Below, piece by piece: positions 37,007-48,261 of a stretch of DNA of 64,000 nucleotides (position 1 is its first letter; the number at the start of each line of letters is the position of its first letter). The notes under the pieces were generated by a model. The model had not been told where the DNA came from and did no database searches. It saw only the letters and a program-made list of their open reading frames with translations. Source of the DNA: Escallonia rubra (taxonomy: Eukaryota > Streptophyta > Magnoliopsida > Escalloniales > Escalloniaceae); contig JAVXUO010002626.1 of the NCBI GenBank assembly GCA_033065855.1, positions 152,310 to 216,309 of the forward strand. The letters run 5' to 3'. The translations under genes and the position numbers were made by a program.

Positions 37007-38299
37007 GCCCTCTACTATACACGTTGTGCGATTTGCTCCACTTCAAACTTAAGCACTAAATCCCCCACAGTTTGAGAAATTGGGCACAATTGACGGAAAC
37101 TGTTAAACTTAACAGCGCGTGGTCAACACATGCGCTGACTAATTTTTTTTGTAAATGACAATTTTATTCTCCTGGCTCTTCAATTTCAGTTTCTTCTCTT
37201 CACCTTTTACCACCGCACCACCGGAACGGCGCCGGCACAACCCCGCCGCAACAGCCCCGGCAGACGCCGCAACAGCTCGCAACAGCCCCGGAGTCAAAGT
37301 AGCCTTCAGTGACGGACGTCGGAGCTCGCCACAGCCCGCAACAGCCCCGCAGACTCCTGCTCGCCACCAATCGACCAACCACGCTACGGCCATCAATGGA
37401 TTGGCCCACCCACGGCCAATGTCGGAGTCGTCCCTCCACCAGGCACCCACACACGCCGCCGCACAACCACCATTCCTGTCGCATGTCGTGGGCCATCGAT
37501 CGGCCATCCAAAACCATTAGCCGCCGCACAACCAAACCCAACAGCCGCCGCACAACCAAACCCAACCGCCACCAATCGCAATCACAACCACAACTATGGG
37601 GAAGGGGAAGGGGAAATGCAGAGAATGGGAAGGGGAAATGTAGAGAATGGGAAGGGGAAAAGAGTGAAGGACAGGAAGAAGAAGGGAAGGGGGGAAAAGA
37701 GTGAAGAACAGGAAGAAGAAGGGAAGGGCACGGGTTTGGGCATGCTTGCCGAAAAAATTGAAACCCTAATTTGAAAATTAGGGTTTTGAAACCCTAATTT
37801 TCAAATTAGGGATTTGAAACCCTAATTTTCAAATTAGGGTTTTGAAACCCTAATTTTCAAATTAGGGTTTTGAAACCCTAATTTTCAAATTAGGGTTTTG
37901 AAACCCTAATTTTTAAATCAGGGTTTCAAATCCTCTAATTTTAGGATTTCAAAAGCTTAATTTGCAAATTAGTTGCTAATCCTAACGGCAATCGCGGTTA
38001 ACTCTCTGGTGGTCGGAGAAAAAGACCAGTCGTTGTGCTCAGTAAAGTGGTTGTGCTCAGTGAATCACCAATTGTAGCGGGGATGACTAGAGGATGAGGG
38101 TCATGGGCAAAAATTGTAATTTAAATTTGAGGGGGGGAAATTGCACAACGTGTATAGTACAGGGGGTCATTAGCTAATAAAGAAATAAGGGTATTTTGGT
38201 CATTTCACGCTATTTTTAACGGATCCGTCAATTGTGCCCAATTTCTCAAACTGTGGGGGGGTTTAGTGCTTAAGTTTGAAGTCCATTCCCTATTTTCCC
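37007..38299. mobile_element. MULE-like insertion nested in CACTA A
   Basis: Flanked by TTTAATTTA at 36998-37006 and 38300-38308 (9 bp, identical). The near-terminal inverted blocks ACTTCAAACTTAAGCACTAA and CAGTTTGAGAAATTGGGCAC plus AATTGACGGA occur at about 37042-37108 and in complement at about 38229-38275. A further shared block, TACTATACACGTTGTGC, is outermost on the left but inner on the right (38136-38152), so the ends are not a simple mirror. The extreme ends do not match well and the TSD is AT-rich, so the boundaries are likely but not proven. The interior has a CCGCCG-rich stretch (37200-37600), (GGGAAGGGGAAA)n and a 28-bp repeat. Confidence 0.65.
37755..37930 (+). repeat. 28-bp near-palindromic tandem repeat
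   Basis: Six units of TTTTGAAACCCTAATTTTCA plus AATTAGGG. Each unit contains a near-palindrome, CCCTAATTTTCAAATTAGGG, so both strands could fold into repeated hairpins. Confidence 0.8.
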
Positions 38300-38646
38300 T
38301 TTAATTTATTTTCTTTTTTGTCCAATTAGCGACGGAGTAAATATTTAGCGACGGAATATTCCGTCGCTAAATACTTAAATCCGTCGCCAAAAGTCAATAT
38401 TTTTTTAAATTTTTTTTTTATTTTTCAATTACCTAAACCTGTACAGAAATACAATTCTCAACAACAACACGCAATAAGCGAAATACAGAAAAAAAATATA
38501 TAATCAATTAGAAAAAATATTTATTATAAAAGAAACTAATACATGTACAAGCCGGGAACCGGAGATAGCCGGTTAGGAGAGGGGAGAAGAGTACAACCCG
38601 GGCGCGGGGGGGGGGGAAGCTAGGAACGGGCACGGGAAGGGGCTCA

Positions 38647-40257
38647 TCAGGGGTTCCCGAGTCCCGGATCTGGATCCTGCTGATCCGGGGCCGGGGCGGC
38701 TGGTCCAGCAGTGCCCTGCTCCCTCATCATCCGGCACACCACTGTAGCAATGCGCTCGATATCCTCCTCGTGCAACTGAGGCCGAGGAGCCGGTGTCTGT
38801 GGAGGGGCAGCAGGGGGTGAGGACGCTCCTATCACGGCACGAGGAGTCGTGCTAGGCAGGCCGCGTATGCGGCCTTTCGGCCGATTCACGACCTCCGGCG
38901 TATCCAGCCATCGCTTCAACCCCCCAGTACTCGCAGCCGTACTACTGGACGCTGATGGCTGTCCGGACTGCTGCTCGGACCCCCTTAGCTGTTCATACGA
39001 GGCCTGCAAAAATAGTGGTTTAACGATATGTTATGGCATTAATTAACGAAACAGACATCGAGGATAGAAAGAAACAGATTAACTTAAATAAATTGACTCA
39101 CATCGATCCGCCGGGCAATATCTGAAATATAGTCGCCCGCCTGGTGCGTCTCGTCCTTGTCCTTCTTCCGCACGTGCGTCTGAGTATAGGTCAGAGCTAT
39201 GACCTCATCCTCCTCTAGATCCGGGTGCTCGACCGCGTTCATATGTCGGACGATGTCGTGTGGCACCGACCCCCCCGTGTGCGTCGGATCTCTGTTCTGT
39301 CTGTTGTTAGCCCCGCTCTTACTCTTGGCGTCCCAACCTGGATCCGCAGCCCACCGATCTATCATCTCCCCCCATACACGGTGAGATATCCAATGTGGGG
39401 GATATTTCGTCATGTCCGTCATCGGGGCACCCGCGGGCAGCGCCCTCTTCGCCCGGTCCCGTGCATCGTGGAGCCATCGGCGGTAATTCTTGCCGATGTA
39501 GGCAAAGAAAGCCTGCTGCCCCAGTCCCTGCTGCTCAGGCGTATCAAACGTGAACCCCTCCTGTAATGCATTCAATAACACAAATTAACAACATAAAACA
39601 AACTGTAATTTAACATTTACTAACGCTGAAAAAAATACTTCACCGTACCAGCCACTCCTCCCATAGGGCCTCCCTCGCAGCGGCATCCCATTCCTTCCAG
39701 TACAGGCGTGGCTCGAAGAATCGGCCCTTCACAAGAACGCCGATCTTCGTCCTCGCCATATTCTCCAGGATCCTGCCAAAGAAGTAATTAAATTAATTAA
39801 TACAGTTCAAATATAAATTAACACCCAAAATTTTTAAACATAAGGCATGAGGTGATATTTTTAGTACTTACAGGCCCTCCTGCGTGAGCGTAACTCTCTG
39901 TTTACGCTGGGGGTCGATGCGTACCCCGCGTGTCGGACCACGGCCTCGTCGAGATCCTACAAAACACAGACATTAATACAGTTCTAAAATAGGGCTAGCG
40001 AAAATATAGGAAACACCGTTATCAACTATACCTGAGGTAGAACCCGCGGAAGATGGAGACGGCTGGGGCGACGGCGATGGCTGGGGCGACGGCGATGGCT
40101 GGGCCGACGGTGACGGCGACAGCTGGGGCTGGGCCCCCGATGGCTGTCCGCGATCACTCTGTGCCTCGTCATCAGTAGGCAATGACAAGGTGGGACTAAC
40201 CGGGGAGGAAGCAGCTCGGCGTCCAGCCCGGCCACGAATAGCCCGTATCCTATCCAT
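38647..40257 (-). CDS. TNPA-like CACTA protein (Transposase_24 / Ptta-En-Spm family)
   Basis: Five exons, 40257-40032, 39956-39872, 39772-39649, 39560-39102 and 39003-38647, join to 1251 bases (416 aa) with GT-AG introns and no stop. The N terminus is basic (MDRIRAIRGRAGRR) and then PSPSPQ-rich. The middle has RKQRVTLTQEG, LVKGRFFEPRLYWKEW, KNYRRWLHDARDRAK and YPPHWISHRVWGEMIDRWA, the layout of the plant Ptta/En/Spm (Transposase_24) domain, then RQNRDPTHTGGSVPHDIVRH. The C terminus carries a short helix, EEDIERIATVVCRMM. In En/Spm, TNPA binds the subterminal repeats and pairs the ends for TNPD. It lies 190 bp downstream of TNPD on the same strand, in the usual CACTA order. Confidence 0.85.
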
Positions 40258-40331
40258 ATCTGACTTCATATAGATTATATACAAAGACATTAACACGTGA
40301 AAAACAATAATTTGGCGTAAATCATCATCGG

Positions 40332-40366
<35 letters not shown>

Positions 40367-40446
40367 CGAATGTGCAAAAACACATCAATAAACACCAAGT
40401 TCTAAAATGTTACTACATTTTTCCCGTGATGTTACAACATTACAAG

Positions 40447-43400
40447 TCAATCATTTTCAGTTTGCGAATCATCTTCATCACTATCCTCGTCGCACTCTTC
40501 TTCGTGGGACTCGTCGTCCTCTTCATCTTCTAATTCATCCTCTTCATCAGTAGACTCGGTCACATCATCTCCAACACTTTCAACATCTTCCGCGTCATCA
40601 TCTACGACTTCTTCTCCCACAAGAAGTGTTGTTGGAAGAGGAAGATCGTCCTCCTCGTTGTTGACCTCAACAGGGAACAAGACACGTGGTTGGTCGGCTT
40701 GAAAGGAGTCTAGCTCACTGTCATATGTCACGGGCAATTTCTTGGACTTGATAGTTGTATACCAATGAGATTTGGGATTGGCGACGTCCTCCGCGTAAAA
40801 GACTTGTACAGCTTGACTAGCAAACACAAAGGGCTCGTCTGATGCAAGTCTTGACTTGACATTGACATCTACAATCCCTTGAGAGCTAACACGGATTCCT
40901 CTGCTGCATGTGACATCGAACCACGTACACTTGAACATTACCAGGCGGTTTTGGGAACCCAGATATGTTAGCTCAACAATCTCATCTAACTCTCCGTAAA
41001 AATCCATGCAATTCTCGGCATAACAGTCGCCGTTGACCAAGACTCCACTGTTTTGGGTTTGTTTTGTTCGGTCATCATCTTTTACGTTAAACCTAAACCC
41101 GTTGATGATATAACCTCCGTAACAGGATGTTTGTTTGTTAGGGCCTTCGGCTAGTAATTTCAAGCAGGAGGCCACTGGTCTATCCATTGACTGAACCTAT
41201 TGTAGATGACGGTAAACATTAAGGATAAATCAGTATACTAATTGGCCACAGAACTGTATATAACACATAATATAATTTCGTTAAATAATCTTACACGGAT
41301 TTTGAACCACTGTACAAATTGTGACTTCCGGTGAGATTCAAGTCCAGCGGGATCAGTGATTAAAGATTCCGCATCGAACTCACTGCAAACCAATATGCAT
41401 CTAACTCGCTTAACACACACTTTCAATTATGTACAGCAATGTAAGTGAATTAAGACTTTAACTTACTCAACGAATGCCGAAACTTCATCGCAATTTAGAA
41501 GGGCATATATTGTTGCAGCACTGTACTCTTCATCTGTTAGCCATCGAGTATACGTTCGGCCGAACGGACTACCTGACTGCTTGAATATTGACAATTGCCC
41601 TTCCAAATTTGTGCTTGCTCCGGGATCATTTCGGCCTAGTTGATTTAACCTTGTACCAACATCCGAACCGAAATATTGACTACAAAAGTTTACAAGTTCT
41701 TCCATTACGTAAGCCTCCGCAATTGAGCCCTCAACCCGAGCCTTATTACGGACTTTTTTCTTTAAATGGAACATGAACCTAGAAGTTTAGGGAATCGAGT
41801 TAGGTGGAATATCAATGATAACAGATGTCGCATTAAGTGTAAACGAACAACTGTAACAATTTAAGGATTACCTCTCGAAGGGATACATCCACCGATATTG
41901 CACGGGTCCACCCATCTTAGCTTCATATGCCAAGTGAACAGGCAGATGCTCCATTGAATCAAAGAACGAAGGTGGGAAGATTTTCTCCAGCTTGCAAATC
42001 GTCACCACAATGTTCTTCTCAAGCACTTCCATGTTACTCACCCGGATCGTAGAAGAGCATATATCTCGAAAGAAATGAGATAATTCAGTCAAAGTCTCGC
42101 AAACAACCCGTGGCAACAGTCCCCGGAAGGCAATAGGAATGAATCTCTCCATGAATACGTGGCAGTCGTGACTCTTCATCCCTTGGAACTTGCATTCCGA
42201 AACATTGCAACAACGAGATATGTTGGACGCAAACCCATCCGGAAGCTTCAAATTCTTAACCCACTGACAGACCTTCTCCACTTGTTTCTTGTCTAGACAG
42301 TAAGGTGCTTTCGGAAGTATGGTCCTCCCACTGACTGTCCGAGGATGCAATTCACGGCGTACACCCAACTGTTGTAGATCCCTTCTCGCTTTAAGGTGAT
42401 CTTTCGATTTGCCCTTGAAATTCATCACTGTGTTGAACACATTATCAAAAACGTTCTTCTCAATATGCATCACATCCATGTTGTTTCGGATAACGAGCGT
42501 CCTCCAGTAGGCTAACTCCCAGAAGATACAAAATTTTCTCCAGTTGTGCTCTTTCCCGAACCCTGCAATCTTCTGATCCGGCACACCCTTACCGTGTGGT
42601 ATGTCAGTATCAAGTGCCTCCAGGTGTGAGAGTACTTCTTCACCAGATGGGTAGTCCAGCGTGACAACCTCACGCTCGATTGTCCCGTCAAATTTATCCT
42701 TCTGCCTACGAAACTGATGGCCCGGTGGCAAAAGCTTACGGTGACATCCGAACCACGAGGCCTTTCCGCCGTGCTTTAACGTATGACCGGGGTTCACGCC
42801 CATACAAGCAGGGCATGCTAGCTTCCCATGTGTGCTCCAGCCACACGTCATTCCCAATGCGGGGAAATCATGTATAGTCCACATCAAAGCAGCCCTCATC
42901 TGAAAATTTTGTTTAAGGGATGCATCATATGTTTCGACTCCATGATTCCATAATTGTTTTAACTCATCAATCAACGGCCTTAAATACACATCTATGTCCT
43001 TACCGGGACTCTTCGGCCCCGGAATAAGCAACGACAAGAACATATACGGCTTCTTCATGCACATGCCTGGTGGAAGGTTGTAAGGGACAATAATAACAGG
43101 CCAACAGGAGTAAGGCGTGGTAGACTGACCGAAAGGGTTGAACCCATCGGTTGCCAGACCAAGTCTAACATTCCGAACTTCCTGAGCAAAAACTGGATGC
43201 CTGCGGTCAAACTCCTTCCACGCCTCTCCATCAGCTGGGTGTGTCAGCACATCGGCATCGTTGCTGCGAGTCTCACGGTGAGCCCTCATATGTTCAGCCG
43301 TACTGGAGGAGTAGTACATTCTCTGAAGCCGTGGTGTGACCGGGAAATATCGCAATATCTTCCATGCAATGTTTTTCTTCTTCCCTTTGTCCGGTTTGTA

Positions 43401-44105
43401 CCTCGAATGATCACACACTGGACATAATGACAAATCCTTATTCTCTTTCCAGAATAATACACAATCGTTATTGCACGCATCTATCCGGTCGTAGCTCAAC
43501 CCAAGTTTCCTCATCATCTTCTTCGCGTCATAGTACGACGGCGGTAGCTTTTCACTTTCGGGCAGTATTTCTTTGATGAAGGTAACAAACTCGTTAAAAC
43601 CTTTCTCGCTCAGCCCGTGGTCTGATTTCAACTGTAATAACCTACTAACCGCAGACAGCCGTGTGTGTTTCGGAGCTCCATCCCACAGCGGCTCTTCCGC
43701 AGCTCTCAACAACTCATAAAACTGATGAGCCCCCTCGTTCGGCGGTTGTGGCCTGTCGTTACCCCAGTCAACATTAGCATGCCCAACATCCATAATCATA
43801 TCTCGGAAATCATATCGTGCCTCCTCCCTAACTTCAGTTTGACTAGCCAGGTTGGACGACAATACTATCGTTTCCCCGTGCTGCGTCCACCTTGTGTATC
43901 CACCCATAAAACCGTACCGACGAAGATGCCATTTTACTTCAATTCTTTTTCTCCAGTGCAACAACTCACATCTACCGCACGGGCACCTTATCTTATCAAG
44001 GTCAACATGTGCAGGATGCGCATAAGCGAAGTCGAGAAATTCGTCAACGCGACACTCAAAATCTTCAGCATTCTTCCTTTTCATCCAACTTCGATCGACT
44101 GACAT
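40447..44105 (-). CDS. TNPD/TNP2-type CACTA transposase
   Basis: Four exons, 44105-41872, 41778-41467, 41382-41295 and 41196-40447, join to 3384 bases (1127 aa) with GT-AG introns and no internal stop. Domain order: transposase-associated N domain (SVDRSWMKRKNAEDFECRVD, CPCGRCE), the Transposase_21/TNP2 catalytic region (CPVCDHSRYK, ATDGFNPFG, HDFPALGMTCGWSTHG, NMDVMHIEKNVFDNVFNT), DUF4218 (LKSHDCHVFMERF-like, here MKSHDCHVFMERFIPIAFRG; HLPVHLAYEA; RNKARVEGSIAEAYV) and DUF4216 (YGELDEIVELTYLG, KCTWFDV). It ends in an acidic tail rich in E/D. It is the endonuclease/strand-transfer protein of the element, acting in the nucleus. Confidence 0.93.
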
Positions 44106-44356
44106 GACGACTGAATTATCGTACTGTATACCACCTTCAATAATGACCAGTGATTAAGTATTGCCGATGTAAATATCAATGCATGAATGTTACAACACGT
44201 CTACATATTTCCCCTCCACTCTTGAACAGGTAGTGGTCCTATCCCATTCAGAAAAGCACATGTTTATAAAACAGTGAATAACTCATGCTTAGTCCGATGT
44301 CTGTGGAAAATTCGGCAGCACCTCCCCGCATTTCTCCAAGTACACCACATCGATTA

Positions 44357-44413
44357 GGTGTTCTAACATTCATCTAACCTTGCTCAGGAAGGTTTGACGG
44401 ATGTTAGAACACC
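44357..44413. other. 57-bp inverted repeat in the TNPD leader
   Basis: GGTGTTCTAACATTCATCTA and its complement close a hairpin (arms about 25 bp, ending GGATGTTAGAACACC), about 250-300 bp upstream of the TNPD start codon. In CACTA B only one arm is present and the sequence then jumps to hAT. Confidence 0.7.
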
Positions 44414-44869
44414 AGATCTGTATGCACCCGGAGAAACACACGAGAACGTGTACCAAATATCCACGACATAGAACATAAAGCATGAGTCAAAATACTGTTT
44501 TATAAACAATTAGCTTTTCCAAACTGTCCAAACTGGACATCCAAAGGCTCATTACAAGGCATTACTTTGTAATGAGTACCTTTGAACGGGAACTAAGGGT
44601 TTTTATGCATGCATGTGTTCAGAAATTGATAAGATATGCAAGAATGTTTCCGAAATATCAAAACTGCAGAATGATCGTTGCATATGTTATCAATTCCACA
44701 TTAAATAGAACTCGTTGGCAACGAGTTGAACCATCTCGTTGCCAATGGACTTCTCAAAACAACAATTAATATAAAGAAGGCAGGGTTTGTAAAGAGCGAG
44801 TAATTGAACCATCTCTGGGCAACATGGAGTAATTATGGGATGTACAAGGACTAATTAGGGCTAACTGGG

Positions 44870-46090
44870 TTATTAGGGAACAAGACACGATTATTAATTA
44901 TAGCTGATTAGAGTTGATTAGGACTAATCAGGGTTATTTAGTCCTAATTAGGGTTTAACAATTGCCGAGTAGTGATGATTAGTCCTAATTAGGGCTAATT
45001 GGGCTTAATTGGGTTATGTTAGGGCTAATTACTGTTAATGAGGGATAGTTTCGGATGATTATAGCTGACTAGGGTTGATTAGGACTAATTAGAGTTATGT
45101 AGTCCTAATTAGGGCTTAATTGTGCCGAGTAGTGATGATTAGTCCTAATTAGGGCTAATTAATGTTAATGCGGGCTCGTTTCGGATAATTATAGCTAATT
45201 AGGGTTGATTATGACTAATTAGGGTTTAATTGTGCCGAGTAGTGATGATTAGTCCTAATTAGGGCTAATTAGGCTTAATTGGGTTATGTTAGGGCTAATT
45301 AATGTTAATGAGGGATAATTTCGGATGATTATAGCTGATTAGGGTTGATTAGGACTAATTAGAGTTATGTAGTCCTAATTAGGGTTTAATTGTGCCGAGT
45401 AGTGATGATTAGTCCTAATTAGGGCTAATTAGGCTTAATTGGGTTATGTTAGGGCTAATTAATGTTAATGAGGGCTAGTTTCGGATAATTATAGCTAATT
45501 AGGGTTGATTATGACTAATTAGGGTTTAATTGTGCCGAGTAGTGATGATTAGTCCTAATTAGGGCTAATTAGGCTTAATTGGGTTATGTTAGGGCTAATT
45601 AATGTTAATGAGGGCTAGTTTCGGATAATTATAGCTAATTAGGGTTGATTATGACTAATTAGGGTTTAATTGTGCCGAGTAGTGATGATTAGTCCTAATT
45701 AGGGCTAATTAGGCTTAATTGGGTTATGTTAGAGCTAATTAATGTTAGTGAGGGCTAGTTTCGAATAATTATAGCTAATTAGGGTTGATTAGGACTAATT
45801 AGGGTTATTTAGTCCTAATTAGGGTTTTGATGGTGCCGAGTAGTGTTGATTAGTCCTAACTAGCGCTAATTAGGCGTAATTGGGTTATGTTAGTGCAAAT
45901 TATGACTAATTAGGCTAACTACAATCAATATGCGCATAATTGGGTTCATTTGGGCTAATTTGAGGTAATTACAGCTAATTTGAATTTTATCAGGTTCTTA
46001 GGGTTAATTAAAACTAATTAGGCTCGTTAGAGCTAATTAGGGTTAATTGATTTACTAAAATATTGTTAATCAGGACTAATTAGGGCTAAT
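44870..46090 (-). repeat. CACTA A internal tandem repeat (110/140/160-bp variants)
   Basis: The marker GCCGAGTAGTG occurs at 44964, 45124, 45234, 45394, 45534, 45674 and 45835, giving steps of 160, 110, 160, 140, 140 and 161. Units are built from GATTAGTCCTAATTAGGGC and TTCGGATAATTATAGCTAA blocks. Step differences are whole sub-blocks. Diverged flanks run on to about 46090. Confidence 0.85.
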
Positions 46091-46249
46091 TATAGCCAGC
46101 GCTGGAGCCACGATTAGATTCCAGGGGGTGCATGCTAAAAATGTCGCATTAACCTAACTAACCTAAATTTAATGCACATTCAACAACCTCAATTCCGACA
46201 CCTCATATAGGGTGTCGATATGGTGTCCGATACGTTTCTGACACCTCCG

Positions 46250-46385
46250 GACACGTGTCAGACACATACCGATACGTGTCTGACACATACCGACACGTGT
46301 CCGACGCCTTTGGACACGTGTCCGACGCCTCCGGACACGTGTCCGATGCCCAGCGACACGCACCTCCGGACACATCGGCATACGT
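46250..46385 (+). repeat. 21-bp tandem repeat carrying ACACGTGTC
   Basis: Five to six units such as GGACACGTGTCCGACGCCTCC. Each has the palindrome ACACGTGT, which includes the plant G-box core CACGTG. It lies about 2 kb upstream of TNPD inside element A. Confidence 0.75.
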
Positions 46386-46819
46386 TAATTTGTTTTCTAA
46401 ATGTCGGACACCGTCGATCAGACGTGGTGTCCGTGTCTGCGCTAACTAACAGGTATCTCAATCCAATTGGGTCCCATCCTCCGTCAACAATCTCAATTCT
46501 CAATTCTCAAATGCTCAATGCAATAAAAATTAACAAAAATCACACATTCAATCCAATTGGGTCCCATCCTCCGTCAATGATCTCAATATCTCAAATGCTC
46601 AATGCACAATTAACAATCTAAAATCATCAATTAACAACCTAAAATCATCAATTCATAATCGCAATTACTTCAAATGCACAGCTAATAACCTAAAATCATC
46701 GATCAATAATCACAATTATAAAACGCACAATTAACAACCTAAAATTATCAAACAAATGAGCAATGTTCAAATTTTTTAAAAACTGTTCAAAATTCACATA
46801 TCCGATGCGCTTGAATTAT

Positions 46820-47212
46820 TTCAATTTAGGGTTCGATTGTATTAGGGCATTCAATTTAGGGTTCAATTAGTTTCATTTAGGGTTCGGTTCGATTAGGGCA
46901 TTCAATTTAGGGTTCAATTACTTCAATTTAGGTACAATTAGGGGGTTCTATTGATTCAATTTAGGGTTCGGTTGATTTGAGGCATTAAATTTAGGATTCA
47001 ATTAGTTCAATTTAGGGTTCAATTAGGGGGTTCTATTGATTCAATTTAGGGTTCGGTTGATTTGAGGCATTCAATTTAGGGTTCAATTAGTTCAATTTAG
47101 GGTTCGGTTGGATTAGGGGGTTCAATTAGGGTTCGGTTAGATTGGGGCAATCAATTTAGGGTTCAATTATGACTAATTAGGGTTTAGGGTTTAGGGTTTA
47201 GGGTTTAGGGTT
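46820..47212 (+). repeat. ATTTAGGGTTC repeats running into a short (TTTAGGG)n tract
   Basis: Irregular units TTCAATTTAGGGTTCAATTA and TTCAATTTAGGGTTCGGTTG run from 46820 to 47160. They are followed by about five exact units of TTTAGGG at 47179-47212, the Arabidopsis-type telomere motif. Slippage of the local ATTTAGGGTT text explains it as well as true telomeric origin. Confidence 0.75.
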
Positions 47213-47354
47213 AAGACCACATTTTCTTTAACATCTACCAATTTATCATGGGAAAATTCGTAACTTCTAACTCTTGAACACCTTCTAAGGGGCCATGAAG
47301 CTAATTTATGTGTTGGTGTTATAGTATTCCCCAAGCCTTTTTTTAAAACCAAAA

Positions 47355-47575
47355 GGTGAACCCTCCTCCAAGAGTCGATCAACCCCGCCAAGCCAAGCAT
47401 ACGAGTTACGAGAATCTACAAACCATAATAGAATCTACAAGCCAAGCATACGAGTTACGAGAATCTACAAACCCTTCTCATTATATACTGCATTTACCGG
47501 GTAACATAATATCAAACCATACGATTACCAAAAAAAAAATCAAACCATACGAGTTACGAGAATCTACAAACGGTA
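47355..47575 (+). repeat. CGAGTTACGAGAATCTACAA dispersed direct repeats
   Basis: The 20-base block CGAGTTACGAGAATCTACAA occurs at about 47402, 47452 and 47550, the first two with the shared upstream AAGCCAAGCATA. No coding potential seen. Confidence 0.6.
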
Positions 47576-47654
47576 AAGAGATGATTCTGAATATCTAAAA
47601 GCCGATCATGAATATCTAAACTTACAGAAACTTGGGCTGATTTGAAGATGGGCG

Positions 47655-47830
47655 GCGCGGTTGTGGTGGCGGCGCAGCAGTGGTGGTGACGCAGTGGTGG
47701 TGGCGCAGTGGTGGTGGCGCAGTGGTGGTGGCGCAGTGGTGGTGGCGTCGCAGCAGTGGTGGTGGCGTCGCAGCAGCGGTCCTTCGGTTTTGAAGATGGG
47801 CGGCAGTGGCGGCGTCGGAGGCGGTGGCAG
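47655..47830 (+). repeat. G-rich 15-bp repeat near the 5' end of CACTA A
   Basis: GGTGGTGGCGCAGT-type units repeat about seven times. They precede GAGAGAGAGAGAGAG at 47887-47903, which probably marks the leader of an element transcript. The open frame at 47661 is repeat-derived. Confidence 0.6.
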
Positions 47831-47944
47831 GATCTATTCCGTCGGGGCTAGGTTGCCGGGGATGGCGACGGAGGATAAATCGCCGGTGAGAGAGAGAGAG
47901 AGAGCAACGGGAGAAAGAAAAGAAGAAGGGGATCTGATCTATTT

Positions 47945-48261
47945 AAGGCTTTTACCGACGGAAAAGACCCGTCGGTAAAAGTCCGTCGGAAAAACCCTAC
48001 TTTCACCGACGGGTATTTTTACCGACGGAAGTATTCCGTTGTTAAATAGTTTTATCGACGGAACACACCCGTCGGTAAAAGTTCGTCGGCAAAACCCGAC
48101 TTTCACCGACGGTTATTTTTGCGGACGGAATTATTCCGTCGGTAAATAGTTTTACCGACGGACGTTACCCGACGGGTGTATTCCGTCGCTGAAAATACTT
48201 TTAGAGACGGAATTTCGTCCGTCGCTAAAAGTCCGTCGCTAATTCCCTCTTTTCTTGTAGT
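47945..48261 (-). repeat. CACTA A 5' terminal and subterminal repeats
   Basis: About fourteen copies of ACCGACGG or AGCGACGG and complements, then TTTTCTTGTAGTG at the end. Near the inner side the variant is ACCGACGG; near the terminus it is AGCGACGG, like the 3' end. Confidence 0.88.

Larger units (their letters stand above)
36764..48261 (-). mobile_element. CACTA element A, complete and possibly autonomous (11,498 bp)
   Basis: Termini are CACTACAAGAAAA (36764) and TTTTCTTGTAGTG (ending 48261). The 3-bp direct flanks TAT (36761-36763 and 48262-48264) match the single TAT in the uninterrupted paralogue at 51003-51005. Subterminal AGCGACGG repeats occupy 36779-36980, 38330-38395 and 47950-48245. 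Two minus-strand genes, TNPD-like (40447-44105) and TNPA-like (38647-40257), both have open spliced frames. The element therefore reads right to left, with its 5' end at 48261. Its 3' subterminal zone is split by a 1.3-kb MULE-like insertion (37007-38299). Confidence 0.95.
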
